A stretch of DNA of 64,000 nucleotides from Oleiagrimonas sp963817755 (GTDB lineage: Bacteria > Pseudomonadota > Gammaproteobacteria > Xanthomonadales > Rhodanobacteraceae), in contig CAWFPB010000003.1 in NCBI GenBank assembly GCA_963817755.1, forward strand, positions 1,054,001 through 1,118,000, in the 5' to 3' direction. The notes beneath the pieces are model-generated. The model ran no database searches. It saw only the letters and a program-made list of their open reading frames with translations, and was not told the origin of the DNA. Of the stretch, positions 1-10,262 are shown in pieces. Each line of letters opens with the position of its first letter. Positions within the stretch are counted from its first letter, which is position 1. The position numbers and the translations under genes are program-made.

Positions 1-1207
1 CGGCGTCGTCGACCACCACCTTGCTGACGTGCTCCAGCGACGGCAGCTCGAACATGGTGTCCAGCAGGACCTGCTCGATGATGGTGCGCAGTCCGCGCGC
101 GCCGGTCTTGCGCTTGAGCGCCCTGCGGGCAATCGCCTTGAGCGCCTCGGGACGGAATTCCAGCTCCACGTCCTCCATCTCGAACAGCTTGCGGAACTGC
201 TTGGTCACCGCATTCTTCGGCTCGATGAGGATCTGCACCAGGGCGTCCTCGTCCAGCTCGTCCAGGGTCGCGACCACCGGCAGGCGGCCGACGAACTCGG
301 GGATCAGGCCGAAGCGCACCAGATCCTCCGGTTCCACGCCGGCCAGCACCTTGCCCAGGTCCTGGGCACGGTCCTTGCTGCGCACCTCGGCCGCAAAGCC
401 GATGCCGGTGGTCTCCGAGCGCTGCTGGATGACCTTTTCCAGGCCCGCGAAGGCGCCACCGCAGATGAACAGGATGTTGCGGGTGTCGACCTGCAGGAAT
501 TCCTGCTGCGGATGCTTGCGACCGCCCTGCGGCGGCACCGAGGCGAGTGTGCCCTCGATCAGCTTCAGCAGCGCCTGCTGTACGCCCTCGCCCGACACGT
601 CGCGGGTGATGGACGGGTTGTCGCTCTTGCGCGAGATCTTGTCGATTTCGTCGATGTAGACGATGCCCGACTGCGCCTTGTCGACGTCGTAATCGCACTT
701 CTGCAGCAGCTTCTGGATGATGTTCTCGACATCCTCGCCCACGTAACCGGCTTCGGTCAGGGTGGTGGCGTCGGCAATGGTGAACGGCACGTTGAGCAAG
801 CGAGCCAGGGTTTCGGCCAGCAGCGTCTTGCCCGAACCGGTCGGTCCGATCAGCAGAATGTTGGACTTGGACAGCTCGACCTCGTCGTCCTTCTGGCGCG
901 ATTCGAGCCGCTTGTAGTGGTTGTACACCGCCACCGACAGGGCGCGCTTGGCGCGGTCCTGCCCGATCACGTACTGGTTCAGCGTTTCCATGATCTCGCG
1001 CGGCTTGGGCAGCTGCGTGCGCCCGCTGGAGGCCTTTTCCTCCAGTTCCTCGCGAATGATGTCGTTGCACAGCTCCACGCACTCGTCGCAGATGTACACC
1101 GACGGGCCCGCGATCAGCTTGCGGACTTCGTGCTGGCTCTTGCCGCAGAACGAACAGTAGAGGATCTTGCCACTGTCGTTGGAACGGCCCTGCCGATCGT
1201 CGCTCAT
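1..1207 (-). CDS. clpX: ATP-dependent Clp protease ATP-binding subunit ClpX (3' end beyond window)
   Basis: ClpX is the AAA+ unfoldase that recognises tagged substrates in the cytoplasm and threads them into ClpP. The N-terminal zinc-binding domain is visible with Cys18, Cys21, Cys40 and Cys43 (residues 1-47), and the Walker A loop reads GPTGSGKT. The ATG lies at 1205-1207. About 402 codons are present, so only some 20-25 C-terminal residues of this roughly 425-residue family are missing beyond the window edge. It follows clpP by 97 bp on the same strand in the conserved tig-clpP-clpX order. Identity is secure. Confidence 0.97.
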   Translation of the reverse strand, partial: MSDDRQGRSNDSGKILYCSFCGKSQHEVRKLIAGPSVYICDECVELCNDIIREELEEKASSGRTQLPKPREIMETLNQYVIGQDRAKRALSVAVYNHYKRLESRQKDDEVELSKSNILLIGPTGSGKTLLAETLARLLNVPFTIADATTLTEAGYVGEDVENIIQKLLQKCDYDVDKAQSGIVYIDEIDKISRKSDNPSITRDVSGEGVQQALLKLIEGTLASVPPQGGRKHPQQEFLQVDTRNILFICGGAFAGLEKVIQQRSETTGIGFAAEVRSKDRAQDLGKVLAGVEPEDLVRFGLIPEFVGRLPVVATLDELDEDALVQILIEPKNAVTKQFRKLFEMEDVELEFRPEALKAIARRALKRKTGARGLRTIIEQVLLDTMFELPSLEHVSKVVVDDA

Positions 1208-1304
1208 GCTCTTGATTCCCGATATGTTTCTGGCCGCGAGCCGAGAATAGCATAGCGCCGCACCCCTGCAATGCAGGTGCGGCGCCGTATTTCACCGATC
1301 CGGC

Positions 1305-1931
1305 TCAGGACGACTGCGACGCTTCCGCCTGGCGCTGGTCGATGACCGAGTCGATCAGGCCGTACTCGCTGGCTTCGGCACCGCTCATGAAGCGGTCGCG
1401 CTCGGTGTCGCGGGCGATGTCTTCCACCGGCTTGCCGGTGTGCCGTGAGAGGATGTCGTTCAGTCGCTCGCGCATGGTCAGGATCTCGCGGGCGTGGATC
1501 TCGATATCCGTGGCCTGCCCGGAGATGCCGCCAGCCCAGGGCTGATGGATCATGATCCGCGAATGCGGCAGCGAATAACGCTTGCCGGCGGCACCCGCCG
1601 TCAGCAGCAGGGCGCCCATGCTGGCCGCCTGGCCCACGCACATCGTGCTCACGTCCGGCTTGATGAACTGCATGGTGTCGTAGATCGCCAGTCCGGCGGT
1701 CACCGAACCGCCGGGGCTGTTGATGTAGAGGCTGATGTCCTTGTCCGGATTCTCCGACTCCAGGAACAGCAACTGCGCCACGATCAGGTTGGCCACGTTG
1801 TCGTCCACCGGCCCGACCAGGAACACCACGCGCTCCTTGAGCAGGCGCGAGTAGATGTCGTACGAACGTTCGCCGCGAGAGGTCTGTTCGACCACCATCG
1901 GGACAAGATTGAGGTTCTGGATCGGGTCCAC
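1305..1931 (-). CDS. clpP: ATP-dependent Clp protease proteolytic subunit ClpP
   Basis: Serine peptidase (family S14) that forms the tetradecameric proteolytic chamber used by ClpX or ClpA. The 208-residue product shows the catalytic Ser104 in GQAASMGA, His129 in IMIHQP and Asp179 in TERDRFMS. The start codon is GTG (complement of 1929-1931), preceded by a GGAG ribosome site seven bases upstream; no in-frame ATG fits better. It lies 33 bp downstream of tig and 97 bp upstream of clpX, so co-transcription with both is likely. Confidence 0.97.
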   Translation of the reverse strand: MDPIQNLNLVPMVVEQTSRGERSYDIYSRLLKERVVFLVGPVDDNVANLIVAQLLFLESENPDKDISLYINSPGGSVTAGLAIYDTMQFIKPDVSTMCVGQAASMGALLLTAGAAGKRYSLPHSRIMIHQPWAGGISGQATDIEIHAREILTMRERLNDILSRHTGKPVEDIARDTERDRFMSGAEASEYGLIDSVIDQRQAEASQSS

Positions 1932-1964
1932 GGCTTTCTCCGGTCAATGCGTTGCGCGCGACGC

Positions 1965-3257
1965 TCAGCCCTGCTGGGGCTTCATCACCTCGTCGAAGCT
2001 CAGCTCCTTCTCGGTGGTCTTGGCGTGCTCGGCCACCCACTCCGCCACCTGGTCCTCCAGGACGCGGTTGTGCAGGCCCTGCATGAGTTGGGGGTCGCCA
2101 TTGTAAAGTTCAACGACGCGCTCGGGCTCCTCGTAGGTCGAGGCGATCGCGCTCAGGGTCTTGGCCAGACGCTCGCGATCCACCTGCAGCTCCTGGCGAC
2201 GCGCGATCTCGCCCAGCATCAGCGCGGCGATCACGCGCTTGCGCGCGGCCGGGGAAACGGCTTCGACCATCTCCGCGGTGGGCTCCTGGCCTTCCGGCAG
2301 CTGGCTGGAGATCATGCCGCGGGCCTCGTTGTCGATCATGACCCGGGGCACTTCCAGATCGGCGTGCAGCTCGGACAGCTTCTCGGCGACCTGGGCCTTC
2401 AGGCGCCCGACCAGCTGCGCTTCCAGCTCGCGCTCCAGGTTGGCGCGCACTTCATTGCGCAGGGTCTCGACGGTGCCGTCGGCGATGCCGAAGGCCTTGG
2501 CAAAGGCGTCGTCGACCTCGGGCAGGTGCGGCTCCTGAACCTTGGCGATGGAAATGTTCACCTTGGCGGTCTTTCCGGCCAGCTTCTCGTTGCCGAAGTC
2601 CTCCGGGAAGGTGATGTCGGCACTGAAGTTCTCGCCCGCCTTGTGGTCGGTCAGGGCCTCGTCGAGCGCCTCGAACAGGTTGCCCGAACCGATCACGCTG
2701 CCGGCACGCTCGGTGCCCGCCTCGGGGAACCGGTAATCGTCGGTCTCGGCTTCGTAGTCGAACATCACGAAATCGCCGGCCTGCGAGGCGCGATCGACCG
2801 GATCGAAGCTGCGGCGCTGCAGGCGCAGCGTCTCGATCATCGAATCGATATCGGCGTCGGTGACCTCGGCCTTCACCCGCTCGATCTCGATCGCAGAGAT
2901 GTCGACGTCCGGGAGCTCGGGCATCACCTCGAAGGTCGCGGTGTAGGCGATCTCGCCGTCCTCGGCCTTGCCGGTGGTATCCACCGAGGGCTGGGCCACG
3001 GGACGCAGCTTCTCCTGCTCGAAAGCCTCGTTGAGGGTGCTGCCGATCAGGTCCGAAAGCACCTCTCCACGCACCTGATCGCCGAAGCGCTGCTGGATGA
3101 CCTGGGTCGGGACCTTGCCCGGGCGAAAGCCCTTCAGGCGCACGGTGCGACCCATCTCGACGATGCGCTCGCTGACCTTGCTCTCCAGTCGATCCGCCGG
3201 GAACTTCACCGTCAACTTGCGCTCGAGCTTGCCGACGTTCTCAACCGAAACTTGCAT
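1965..3257 (-). CDS. tig: Trigger factor, ribosome-associated chaperone/peptidyl-prolyl isomerase
   Basis: Trigger factor binds ribosomal protein L23 at the exit tunnel and shields nascent chains. The 430-residue length is typical. The ribosome-binding loop GFRPGKVP is at residues 43-50, followed by the FKBP-like isomerase domain (about 160-245) and the long helical C-terminal arms. An AGGAGA ribosome site precedes the ATG. It heads the tig-clpP-clpX unit and lies 72 bp downstream of the tRNA-Leu gene, from which the upstream tRNA transcript may run in. Confidence 0.97.
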   Translation of the reverse strand: MQVSVENVGKLERKLTVKFPADRLESKVSERIVEMGRTVRLKGFRPGKVPTQVIQQRFGDQVRGEVLSDLIGSTLNEAFEQEKLRPVAQPSVDTTGKAEDGEIAYTATFEVMPELPDVDISAIEIERVKAEVTDADIDSMIETLRLQRRSFDPVDRASQAGDFVMFDYEAETDDYRFPEAGTERAGSVIGSGNLFEALDEALTDHKAGENFSADITFPEDFGNEKLAGKTAKVNISIAKVQEPHLPEVDDAFAKAFGIADGTVETLRNEVRANLERELEAQLVGRLKAQVAEKLSELHADLEVPRVMIDNEARGMISSQLPEGQEPTAEMVEAVSPAARKRVIAALMLGEIARRQELQVDRERLAKTLSAIASTYEEPERVVELYNGDPQLMQGLHNRVLEDQVAEWVAEHAKTTEKELSFDEVMKPQQG

Positions 3258-3329
3258 GTCTTCTCCTGAAACCCGCGTGACGCGATAGCCTGGCGGCTAT
3301 TCCGCCACCCGTTCGAAAAGTTGTGGGAA

Positions 3330-3416
<87 letters not shown>

Positions 3417-3495
3417 TGTCGTCCGGTCGCGACCGCTGCGCGGCCGCCGTCCTGCTTCCGGGGTCAAGTCGACGATTCCCGTACACGAAACGGGG

Positions 3496-3525
3496 ATTTT
3501 ACGTTGTGGTGCCGCCTGTGCACAA
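3496..3525 (-). promoter_or_regulatory. Putative sigma-70 promoter of tRNA-Leu
   Basis: On the minus strand a TTGTGC -35-like hexamer (3520-3525) and a TAAAAT -10 hexamer (3496-3501) are spaced 18 bp apart. A C-rich discriminator follows, as is common for stable RNA promoters. It sits between the terminator at 3581-3617 and the tRNA-Leu gene, which fits independent transcription of that gene. Inferred from motif match only. Confidence 0.45.
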
Positions 3526-3580
3526 GAGAACGCGCACTCGCGCGTGCGCGCCCCGCCGGACACCGCTTGCAGACCGCCGG

Positions 3581-3617
3581 AAAAAAAACGGCGACCTGCA
3601 GGTCTGCAGGCCGCCGT
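3581..3617 (-). terminator. Intrinsic terminator of the tRNA array
   Basis: On the minus strand a GC-rich stem containing CCTGCAG/CTGCAGG, extended by GGCG/CGCC with one mismatch, is followed directly by eight T residues. It lies just downstream of tRNA-Lys, so it probably ends the Ser-Arg-Pro-Arg-His-Lys transcript before tRNA-Leu. Confidence 0.85.
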
Positions 3618-3623
3618 ACTGGA

Positions 3624-3699
<76 letters not shown>

Positions 3700-3707
3700 A
3701 TTGTAAG

Positions 3708-3785
3708 TGGGGTGGACGATGGGACTCGAACCCACGACATCCGGAATCACAATCCGGGACTCTAACCAGCTGAGCTACGCCCACC
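3708..3785 (-). tRNA. tRNA-His (anticodon GUG)
   Basis: A cloverleaf with anticodon loop TTGTGAT (GUG). The extra G at position -1 opposite discriminator C73, the hallmark of tRNA-His, can be read directly: the acceptor pairs GTGGGCG with CGTCCAC, leaving one 5' G unpaired with C73. The CCA end is encoded. Confidence 0.96.
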
Positions 3786-3807
3786 ACAGTTCGAACGACC
3801 ACAATTC

Positions 3808-3884
3808 TGGCGCGCCCGACAGGACTCGAACCTGTAACCGTCGGCTTAGAAGGCCGATGCTCTATCCGGTTGAGCTACGGGCGC
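3808..3884 (-). tRNA. tRNA-Arg (anticodon UCU)
   Basis: A 77-nt cloverleaf with acceptor GCGCCCG/CGGGCGC, anticodon loop CTTCTAA (UCU) and encoded CCA. It reads the rare AGA/AGG arginine codons. It is part of the minus-strand tRNA array downstream of csrA. Confidence 0.96.
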
Positions 3885-3904
3885 ATCATACGTCCGTTGC
3901 GCTC

Positions 3905-3981
3905 TGGTCGGGGTAGAGGGATTCGAACCCCCGACTTTTGCGTCCCAAACGCAACGCTCTACCAGGCTGAGCTATACCCCG
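3905..3981 (-). tRNA. tRNA-Pro (anticodon UGG)
   Basis: A 77-nt cloverleaf with anticodon loop TTTGGGA (UGG), T-loop GTTCGAATC and encoded CCA. It lies between the two arginine tRNA genes of the array. Confidence 0.96.
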
Positions 3982-4167
3982 TGTCCCGCCCCGGACCCTG
4001 CGGCTTGCAGAGCCTCGGGATAGTACGGGGGCACCAAAGTGCAGTCAATTCGTTCGGTGTCGCTGAGCGAAATCCCTGCGGTTCTTCACTTGTCCCGTCG
4101 GACCGATCCGTTGCCGGCCGGTCCGGACGACGTGGCGACCGGAGTCGCTCGCCGCCCGATACTTGAA

Positions 4168-4244
4168 TGGCGCGCCCGGAGAGATTCGAACTCCCGACCG
4201 CCTGGTTCGTAGCCAGGTACTCTATCCAGCTGAGCTACGGGCGC
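4168..4244 (-). tRNA. tRNA-Arg (anticodon ACG, read as ICG)
   Basis: A 77-nt cloverleaf with anticodon loop CTACGAA. The A34 of ACG is normally deaminated to inosine by TadA so that it reads CGU/CGC/CGA. The CCA end is encoded. It follows tRNA-Ser as in the csrA-serV-argV arrangement known from enterobacteria. Confidence 0.96.
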
Positions 4245-4467
4245 ATTTCAAGTTTTGCGACAGACGCGATGTATTGCGTTCTGCCAGTGCAAGGCGCGGC
4301 ATTATTCGCAAACCGGACCCGCACGTCAACCATTGATTCCGGATCGCGACCGCGATCGGCTGGCAACCGCGGCATCGACATGCTCCGGACGCTCCATATG
4401 GACGTCCATCGCGTTCCGACCTTGTCGATACGGATCACCCGACCCCGCTGCAACGGGGCCGGAATAC

Positions 4468-4560
4468 TGGCGGAGAGAGAGGGATTCGAACCCTCGAGAA
4501 GGTGATTAACCCTCTACTCCCTTAGCAGGGGAGCCCCTTCAGCCACTCGGGCATCTCTCC
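4468..4560 (-). tRNA. tRNA-Ser (anticodon GCU)
   Basis: A 93-nt tRNA with the long variable arm of serine tRNAs, acceptor GGAGAGA/TCTCTCC, anticodon loop CTGCTAA (GCU) and encoded CCA. It is the first tRNA of the array, 67 bp downstream of csrA. Confidence 0.96.
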
Positions 4561-4591
4561 GTGTAAAACCATCCGTCAACCGGAGCCGGCT

Positions 4592-4621
4592 AGGATACCT
4601 GCAAGCGAACAGGTACGTAAA
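4592..4621 (-). promoter_or_regulatory. Putative promoter of the tRNA array
   Basis: On the minus strand TTTACG (4616-4621) and TATCCT (4592-4597) are spaced 18 bp, ending about 30 bp before tRNA-Ser. The -35 begins just after the csrA stop codon, so the tRNAs may be transcribed both from here and by read-through from csrA. Motif match only. Confidence 0.4.
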
Positions 4622-4627
4622 GCCTGC

Positions 4628-4843
4628 TCAGTCGTTTTCGTTGCCCTCGGGCGTGTCGGTGGGATCGACGGGTTGACCTTGTTCGCGCTGGATCCTCTGA
4701 TAGATCTCCTCGCGATGGACGGAAACGTGCTTGGGCGCGTTGATACCGATCCGCACCTGATTGCCTTTCACGCCAAGTACGGTGACCGTCACCTCGTCAC
4801 CGATCATCAAGGTCTCCCCGACTCGTCGGGTCAGTATCAGCAT
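4628..4843 (-). CDS. csrA: Carbon storage regulator CsrA/RsmA
   Basis: CsrA is a small dimeric RNA-binding protein that binds GGA motifs in 5' leaders and represses or stabilises target mRNAs. The 71-residue product begins MLILTRRVGETLMIGD and contains the conserved VHREEIYQRI segment with the RNA-binding Arg; a short acidic tail (residues 60-71) follows. The ATG at 4841-4843 has an AGGAGA site eight bases upstream; a longer in-frame reading to 4981 has no family support. Position next to tRNA-Ser and downstream of alaS is the conserved gammaproteobacterial context. The 266 bp to alaS hold no other gene and presumably the csrA promoter. Confidence 0.97.
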   Translation of the reverse strand: MLILTRRVGETLMIGDEVTVTVLGVKGNQVRIGINAPKHVSVHREEIYQRIQREQGQPVDPTDTPEGNEND

Positions 4844-5109
4844 AGTTGTATTCTCCTGGCTCCTTAAGGGCCGTGCAGTGCATGAACCATGCACCTCACC
4901 CCTGATTGCACGGTTCAACTGCGACGATCCGGAGATCGTCACGGCCCCTCCCCTGTTTGTATTAAGCGCCCTTCGCGACATGAAATCCCATATGTCGCTT
5001 GGCTTTCACCACCAGTCCCTGTGGGCGCCGATGGTCGACCGATACTAGCCGTCGCGCAGCCCATACGCAATTGCTGCTATGACAGGAAATGGCCCATGGC
5101 CCGGGACCA

Positions 5110-7746
5110 TCACCCCAATTGCGCCTCCAGCCACTGCGGAAGTGCCTCCAGCGCGGCGTCCAGGGCCGGTGAATCCTCACCGCCGCCCTGGGCCATGTCG
5201 GGCCGTCCGCCGCCCTTGCCACCGATTTGTCCGGCCACGTGCGCGATCATGACGCCGGCCTTGACCTTCTCCAACGCCGCGCCGTGCACGCCGCCGACCA
5301 GGGTCGCCTTGCCTGCGTGCGCGCTGGCCAGCAGGACCACGCAATCGCCCAGCTTCTGCTTGAGATGGTCCATGCTCTCGCGCAACGCCTTGCCGTCCAT
5401 ACCCGGCAGCCGTGCGGCCACCAGCCTGACGCCCTTGATCTCCTTCGCCGAGGACGCCAGGTCGGCGGATGCCGCCGACGCCGCGCGCGCCTTGACGGCC
5501 TCCAGCTCGCGCTCGAGCCTGCGGCTGCGTTCCAGAAGCTGGCGCAGCTTCTCGCCGGCATCGCCGACGCTGGCGCCCAGTTGGCCGGCCAGTTCGCGAA
5601 GTTGCAGTTCCTCGTCGATCACGAAGGACTCGGCACCGGCACCGGTCAGGGCCTCGATGCGCCGGATGCCAGCAGCCACGCCGGACTCGGAGACAATCTT
5701 GAACAGGCCGATGTCGCCGGTCCGCGACACGTGCGTGCCGCCACACAGTTCGGTGGAGAATTCGCCCATGCGCAGCACCCGCACCTGGTCACCGTATTTC
5801 TCGCCGAACAGTGCCATGGCACCGAAGTCGATGGCCTCCTGGTAGCCCATGTGCCGGATGTCGGCGGCGTCGTTGCGGCGGATCTGCGCGTTGACCATGG
5901 CCTCGATCCGACGCAACTGCTCGGCCGTGACCGACTGGTCGTGCGAGAAATCGAAGCGCAGGCGCTCGGGCGCGACCAGCGAGCCCTTCTGGGTCACGTG
6001 CTCGCCCAGCACCTTGCGCAAGGCGGCATGCAGCAGATGGGTGGCCGAATGATTGAGCACGACGGCCTGGCGACGATCGGCGTCGACCCGGGCATCCAGA
6101 ACCTGTCCCACCGTGAGCGGCTGATCGCCGCTCCAGCGGCCCACATGACCGTGGAAGGTGCCCGCCATCTTCTGCGTGTCCTCGACCACGAAGCGTCCCC
6201 GTGCACCCGCCAGCTCGCCGGTATCGCCGACCTGGCCGCCCGATTCGGCGTAGAACGGCGTGCGGTCCAGCAGTACCACCGCGTCCTCGCCATCTTCCAG
6301 CGTGTCCAGCGCGACGCCGTCGCGGACCATGGCGACCACCTTGGCATCCCCGGCCTCCAGTGCCTCGTAGCCGAGGAATTGGGTGGGCTTGAGGGTACTG
6401 ACCAGTTCGGCCGGAAGCTGCCCCTTGGACTCGAAACGGCTGGCGGCACGCGCACGTTCGCGCTGCGCCTGCATGGCCCGCTCGAATCCGTCCATGTCCA
6501 CGTCCATGCCGCGCTCGCGGGCAATGTCGGCGGTCAGGTCGAGCGGGAATCCGTAGGTATCGTAGAGGCGGAAGGCGTCCTCGCCGGCCACGATCCTGCC
6601 ATCACCGCCGGCCACGACATCCTCGAACAGCTTCATGCCCTGCTCCAGGGTCTCGCCGAAGCGTTGCTCCTCCTGCTTCAGGGCTTTCTCGACCGCGGAT
6701 TTCGCCTTGGCCAGCTCCGGGTACGGCTCGCCCATCTCGGCCACCAGCGGCGCGACCATCTTCCAGAAGAATTCGCCCTGGGTCCCCAGCATCCAGCCAT
6801 GACGCAACGCGCGGCGGATGATCCGGCGAAGCACGTAACCACGACCTTCGTTCGACGGCAGGACGCCGTCGACGATGAGAAAGGCGCATGCGCGGATGTG
6901 ATCGGCGATCACGCGCAGGGACTTGTTGCCGAGATCCTTCGTACCGGTGAGCTCGGCGGCCTTGTTGATCAGGTGCTGGAACAGGTCGATCTCGTAGTTC
7001 GAGTGCACGCCCTGCAGGATCGCGGCCAGGCGCTCCAGGCCCATGCCGGTGTCCACGCACGGCGCCGGCAACGGCGCCAGGGTACCGTCCGGCTGGCGGT
7101 CGAACTGCATGAACACCAGGTTCCAGATCTCGATGAAGCGGTCGCCGTCCTCGTCCGGCGAGCCCGGCGGGCCGCCCGGGATGTGCGGTCCGTGGTCGTA
7201 GAAGATCTCGCTGCACGGGCCGCACGGGCCGGTGTCGGCCATCTGCCAGAAATTGTCCGAAGCGTACGGCGCGCCCTTGTTGTCGCCGATGCGGATGATG
7301 CGTTCGGCCGGCACGCCGATCTCGTCCTTCCAGATCGCGTAGGCCTCGTCGTCGGTCTCGTAGATGGTGACGGTGAGCTTATCGCCCGGCAGGCCGAAGC
7401 CCTCGGTCAGCAGCTCCCAGGCCCAGGCAATGGCCTCGCGCTTGAAATAATCGCCGAACGACCAGTTGCCGAGCATCTCGAAGAAGGTGTGGTGGCGGGC
7501 CGTGTAGCCGACCGAGTCCAGGTCGTTGTGCTTGCCGCCGGCGCGCAGGCAGCGCTGCACGTCCACCGCACGCACGTAACCCGGCTTCTCGCTGCCCAGG
7601 AACACGTTCTTGAACTGCACCATGCCCGAGTTGGTGAACATCAGGGTCGGGTCGTTGCCCGGCACCAGCGGGGCCGAGGGCACGACCGTATGGCCGCGGT
7701 CGCGGAAGAACTCGAGGAAACGTGCGCGAATATCAGCTGTTTTCAT
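5110..7746 (-). CDS. alaS: Alanyl-tRNA synthetase
   Basis: Class IIc synthetase that charges tRNA-Ala in the cytoplasm and edits Ser/Gly mischarging. The 878-residue product has the catalytic core from residue 1 (MFTNSGMVQFKNVFLG is motif 1 region), the editing-site zinc motif HSATHLLHAAL, the later CGGTHVSRTGDIG motif, and a C-terminal oligomerisation domain (C-Ala). Length is typical for the family. It lies 65 bp downstream of recX in the recA-recX-alaS-csrA order seen in Xanthomonadales. Confidence 0.98.
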   Translation of the reverse strand: MKTADIRARFLEFFRDRGHTVVPSAPLVPGNDPTLMFTNSGMVQFKNVFLGSEKPGYVRAVDVQRCLRAGGKHNDLDSVGYTARHHTFFEMLGNWSFGDYFKREAIAWAWELLTEGFGLPGDKLTVTIYETDDEAYAIWKDEIGVPAERIIRIGDNKGAPYASDNFWQMADTGPCGPCSEIFYDHGPHIPGGPPGSPDEDGDRFIEIWNLVFMQFDRQPDGTLAPLPAPCVDTGMGLERLAAILQGVHSNYEIDLFQHLINKAAELTGTKDLGNKSLRVIADHIRACAFLIVDGVLPSNEGRGYVLRRIIRRALRHGWMLGTQGEFFWKMVAPLVAEMGEPYPELAKAKSAVEKALKQEEQRFGETLEQGMKLFEDVVAGGDGRIVAGEDAFRLYDTYGFPLDLTADIARERGMDVDMDGFERAMQAQRERARAASRFESKGQLPAELVSTLKPTQFLGYEALEAGDAKVVAMVRDGVALDTLEDGEDAVVLLDRTPFYAESGGQVGDTGELAGARGRFVVEDTQKMAGTFHGHVGRWSGDQPLTVGQVLDARVDADRRQAVVLNHSATHLLHAALRKVLGEHVTQKGSLVAPERLRFDFSHDQSVTAEQLRRIEAMVNAQIRRNDAADIRHMGYQEAIDFGAMALFGEKYGDQVRVLRMGEFSTELCGGTHVSRTGDIGLFKIVSESGVAAGIRRIEALTGAGAESFVIDEELQLRELAGQLGASVGDAGEKLRQLLERSRRLERELEAVKARAASAASADLASSAKEIKGVRLVAARLPGMDGKALRESMDHLKQKLGDCVVLLASAHAGKATLVGGVHGAALEKVKAGVMIAHVAGQIGGKGGGRPDMAQGGGEDSPALDAALEALPQWLEAQLG

Positions 7747-7811
7747 GAACTTGGGCGTAGGACTTCAATGAAGGTAAAGGCCACGGCGGCGCATCGGGCG
7801 ATGGCAGGACA

Positions 7812-8285
7812 TCATCCTGCGTCGTCGGCGTCGTCCACCTCGGCACGGGTTACAGCGTTCACTGTGGCGGCGTCGAAGCCACGACGCAAGAGGAACTGGG
7901 CTCGCTTGGCCCGCTCGGCGTATTCGGGCGAAGGCTGTTCGCCATAGCGACGGCGCAACTGGGAACTTGCCTCGACCCGCCAGTCCACTTCGGCCTGCTC
8001 CAGCTGGCGCTCGATCCGGGCATCGTCGATGCCGTGGGTGCGCAGCTCGGCGCGAATGCGCCGGGGGCCGTAGCCGTGCGCGATGCGCGAACGCACCATC
8101 ATTTCGGCAAAACGCGCGTCGTCCTGGTAGCCGTCCGCGGCTAGCCGGTCCAGGGCCTGCGCGACGTCATCGCGGGCATAACCGTCACGCAGCAGGCGTT
8201 CGTGCAGCTCGTGCCGGGACTGCTCGCGGCGCGCCAGCAAGGCCAGCGCCTTGTCGTAGGCGCAGCGCCGGGGCTTGTCGGCCAT
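7812..8285 (-). CDS. recX: Regulatory protein RecX
   Basis: RecX caps RecA filaments and inhibits their extension, tuning recombination and SOS signalling. The 157-residue product has the arrangement of three-helix repeats typical of the family, with ALALLARREQSRHELHERLL near the N-terminus and a basic ERAKRAQFLLRRGF near the end. I chose the ATG at 8283-8285 (MADKPRR); an ATG seven codons upstream has no ribosome site. It lies 114 bp downstream of recA, behind a hairpin. Confidence 0.93.
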   Translation of the reverse strand: MADKPRRCAYDKALALLARREQSRHELHERLLRDGYARDDVAQALDRLAADGYQDDARFAEMMVRSRIAHGYGPRRIRAELRTHGIDDARIERQLEQAEVDWRVEASSQLRRRYGEQPSPEYAERAKRAQFLLRRGFDAATVNAVTRAEVDDADDAG

Positions 8286-8328
8286 GTCCCTGCGCCGCCC
8301 CCTCATCGCGGGCGCATGCGTACAGCAA

Positions 8329-8357
8329 GACAGCCGGTCGGATATCGACCGGCTGTC
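8329..8357 (-). terminator. Perfect hairpin between recA and recX (attenuator or partial terminator)
   Basis: A 12-bp perfect inverted repeat (gacagccggtcg / cgaccggctgtc) with the 5-nt loop gatat lies in the recA-recX gap. There is no T-run on either side, so strong intrinsic termination is not expected. A hairpin that limits read-through into recX is known between E. coli recA and recX, and this may play the same part. Confidence 0.6.
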
Positions 8358-8399
8358 CGCGGGACCTCATGACCGGGCATGCCGCCGGGCACGCGCGGA

Positions 8400-9455
<1,056 letters not shown>

Positions 9456-9548
9456 CTTCGGTACCTCGGAACGGTTTTGGGATGCCGACAGCTTGCCGGC
9501 GTTGCATCTCAGCGGCTGCGACGGGCGTCGCGCCGTTCACGTGGACCA

Positions 9549-9559
9549 GTATCCCATAC
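9549..9559. promoter_or_regulatory. Short dyad in the recA promoter region
   Basis: GTAT-CCC-ATAC lies about 95 bp upstream of the recA ATG. On the minus strand the same bases give TATGGGATACT, which resembles a -10 element. An operator overlapping the recA promoter is possible, but it does not match the LexA sites I know (CTG-N10-CAG or TTAG-N6-TACTA). Confidence 0.25.
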
Positions 9560-9591
9560 CCGGCCCCGGGCGCGTGACGGATGGCGCCGAC

Positions 9592-10104
9592 TCAAGCAGT
9601 CAGGATTTGCCGCACACCGTCGAGCGCTGCGGCCACGGTATGCCTGCGCACGGCCTCGCGATCGCCGTCGAAATGGAACAGCCGAGCCTGCGCATAGCCG
9701 CCGCGGCGCTTCCAGCCGATCCACACCGTGCCCACGGGCTTGTCCTCGGTGCCGCCGCCCGGTCCGGCAATGCCGGTCACGGCCACCGCCACGTCGCCAC
9801 CCATGCGCGCCAGCGCACCGGCCACCATCTCGCGCACCACTTCCTCGCTGACCGCGCCATGCTGCTCCAGCGTGCCTGGATTGACGCCCAGCATGGCTTC
9901 CTTGGCCTCGTAGCTGTAGGCCGCCACGCCACACTCGAACCAGGCCGAGCTGCCCGGCACGTCGGTCAGTACCTTGGCGATCCAGCCACCGGTGCACGAC
10001 TCGGCGGTCACCAGCATCAATTTCTGGCGCAGCAGTTCACCGGCCACGTCGCCGGCCTGCCCGCGCAGGGAAACGTCACCGGGAAAGTCCACGGATTGTT
10101 CCAT
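9592..10104 (-). CDS. pncC: CinA-family nicotinamide-nucleotide amidohydrolase
   Basis: Stand-alone CinA C-terminal domain, expected to hydrolyse nicotinamide mononucleotide to nicotinate mononucleotide and ammonia in pyridine-nucleotide recycling. The 170-residue protein has the family motif TAESCTGGWIAKVLTDVPGSS and the later VAVTGIAGPGGGTEDKPVGTV. The long reading frame extends upstream to 10209, but the first part is unlike the family; ATGs at 10104 and 10119 are both possible and I prefer 10104 because GGAA precedes it. It lies upstream of recA on the same strand and divergent from mutS. Historically annotated cinA or ygaD. Confidence 0.9.
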   Translation of the reverse strand: MEQSVDFPGDVSLRGQAGDVAGELLRQKLMLVTAESCTGGWIAKVLTDVPGSSAWFECGVAAYSYEAKEAMLGVNPGTLEQHGAVSEEVVREMVAGALARMGGDVAVAVTGIAGPGGGTEDKPVGTVWIGWKRRGGYAQARLFHFDGDREAVRRHTVAAALDGVRQILTA

Positions 10105-10262
10105 GTGTTCGGATTCCATCGTTGAATGAAGCAGCCACGATGCTACTCCTTCCGGAACCGGTGATGATAAATCCGGGCGGTCCGGACCGTGCAGACCTGC
10201 ATGCAACACCCGGCCGCAGGTAGACTGAACGATCCGACCCTAGCGTCCACTGCCCAACCTGC

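Noticed and set aside
1494..3269. Long plus-strand open frame antisense to tig and clpP
   Set aside because: It is a by-product of high-GC third positions in the true minus-strand genes; the translation has no family resemblance and no ribosome site.
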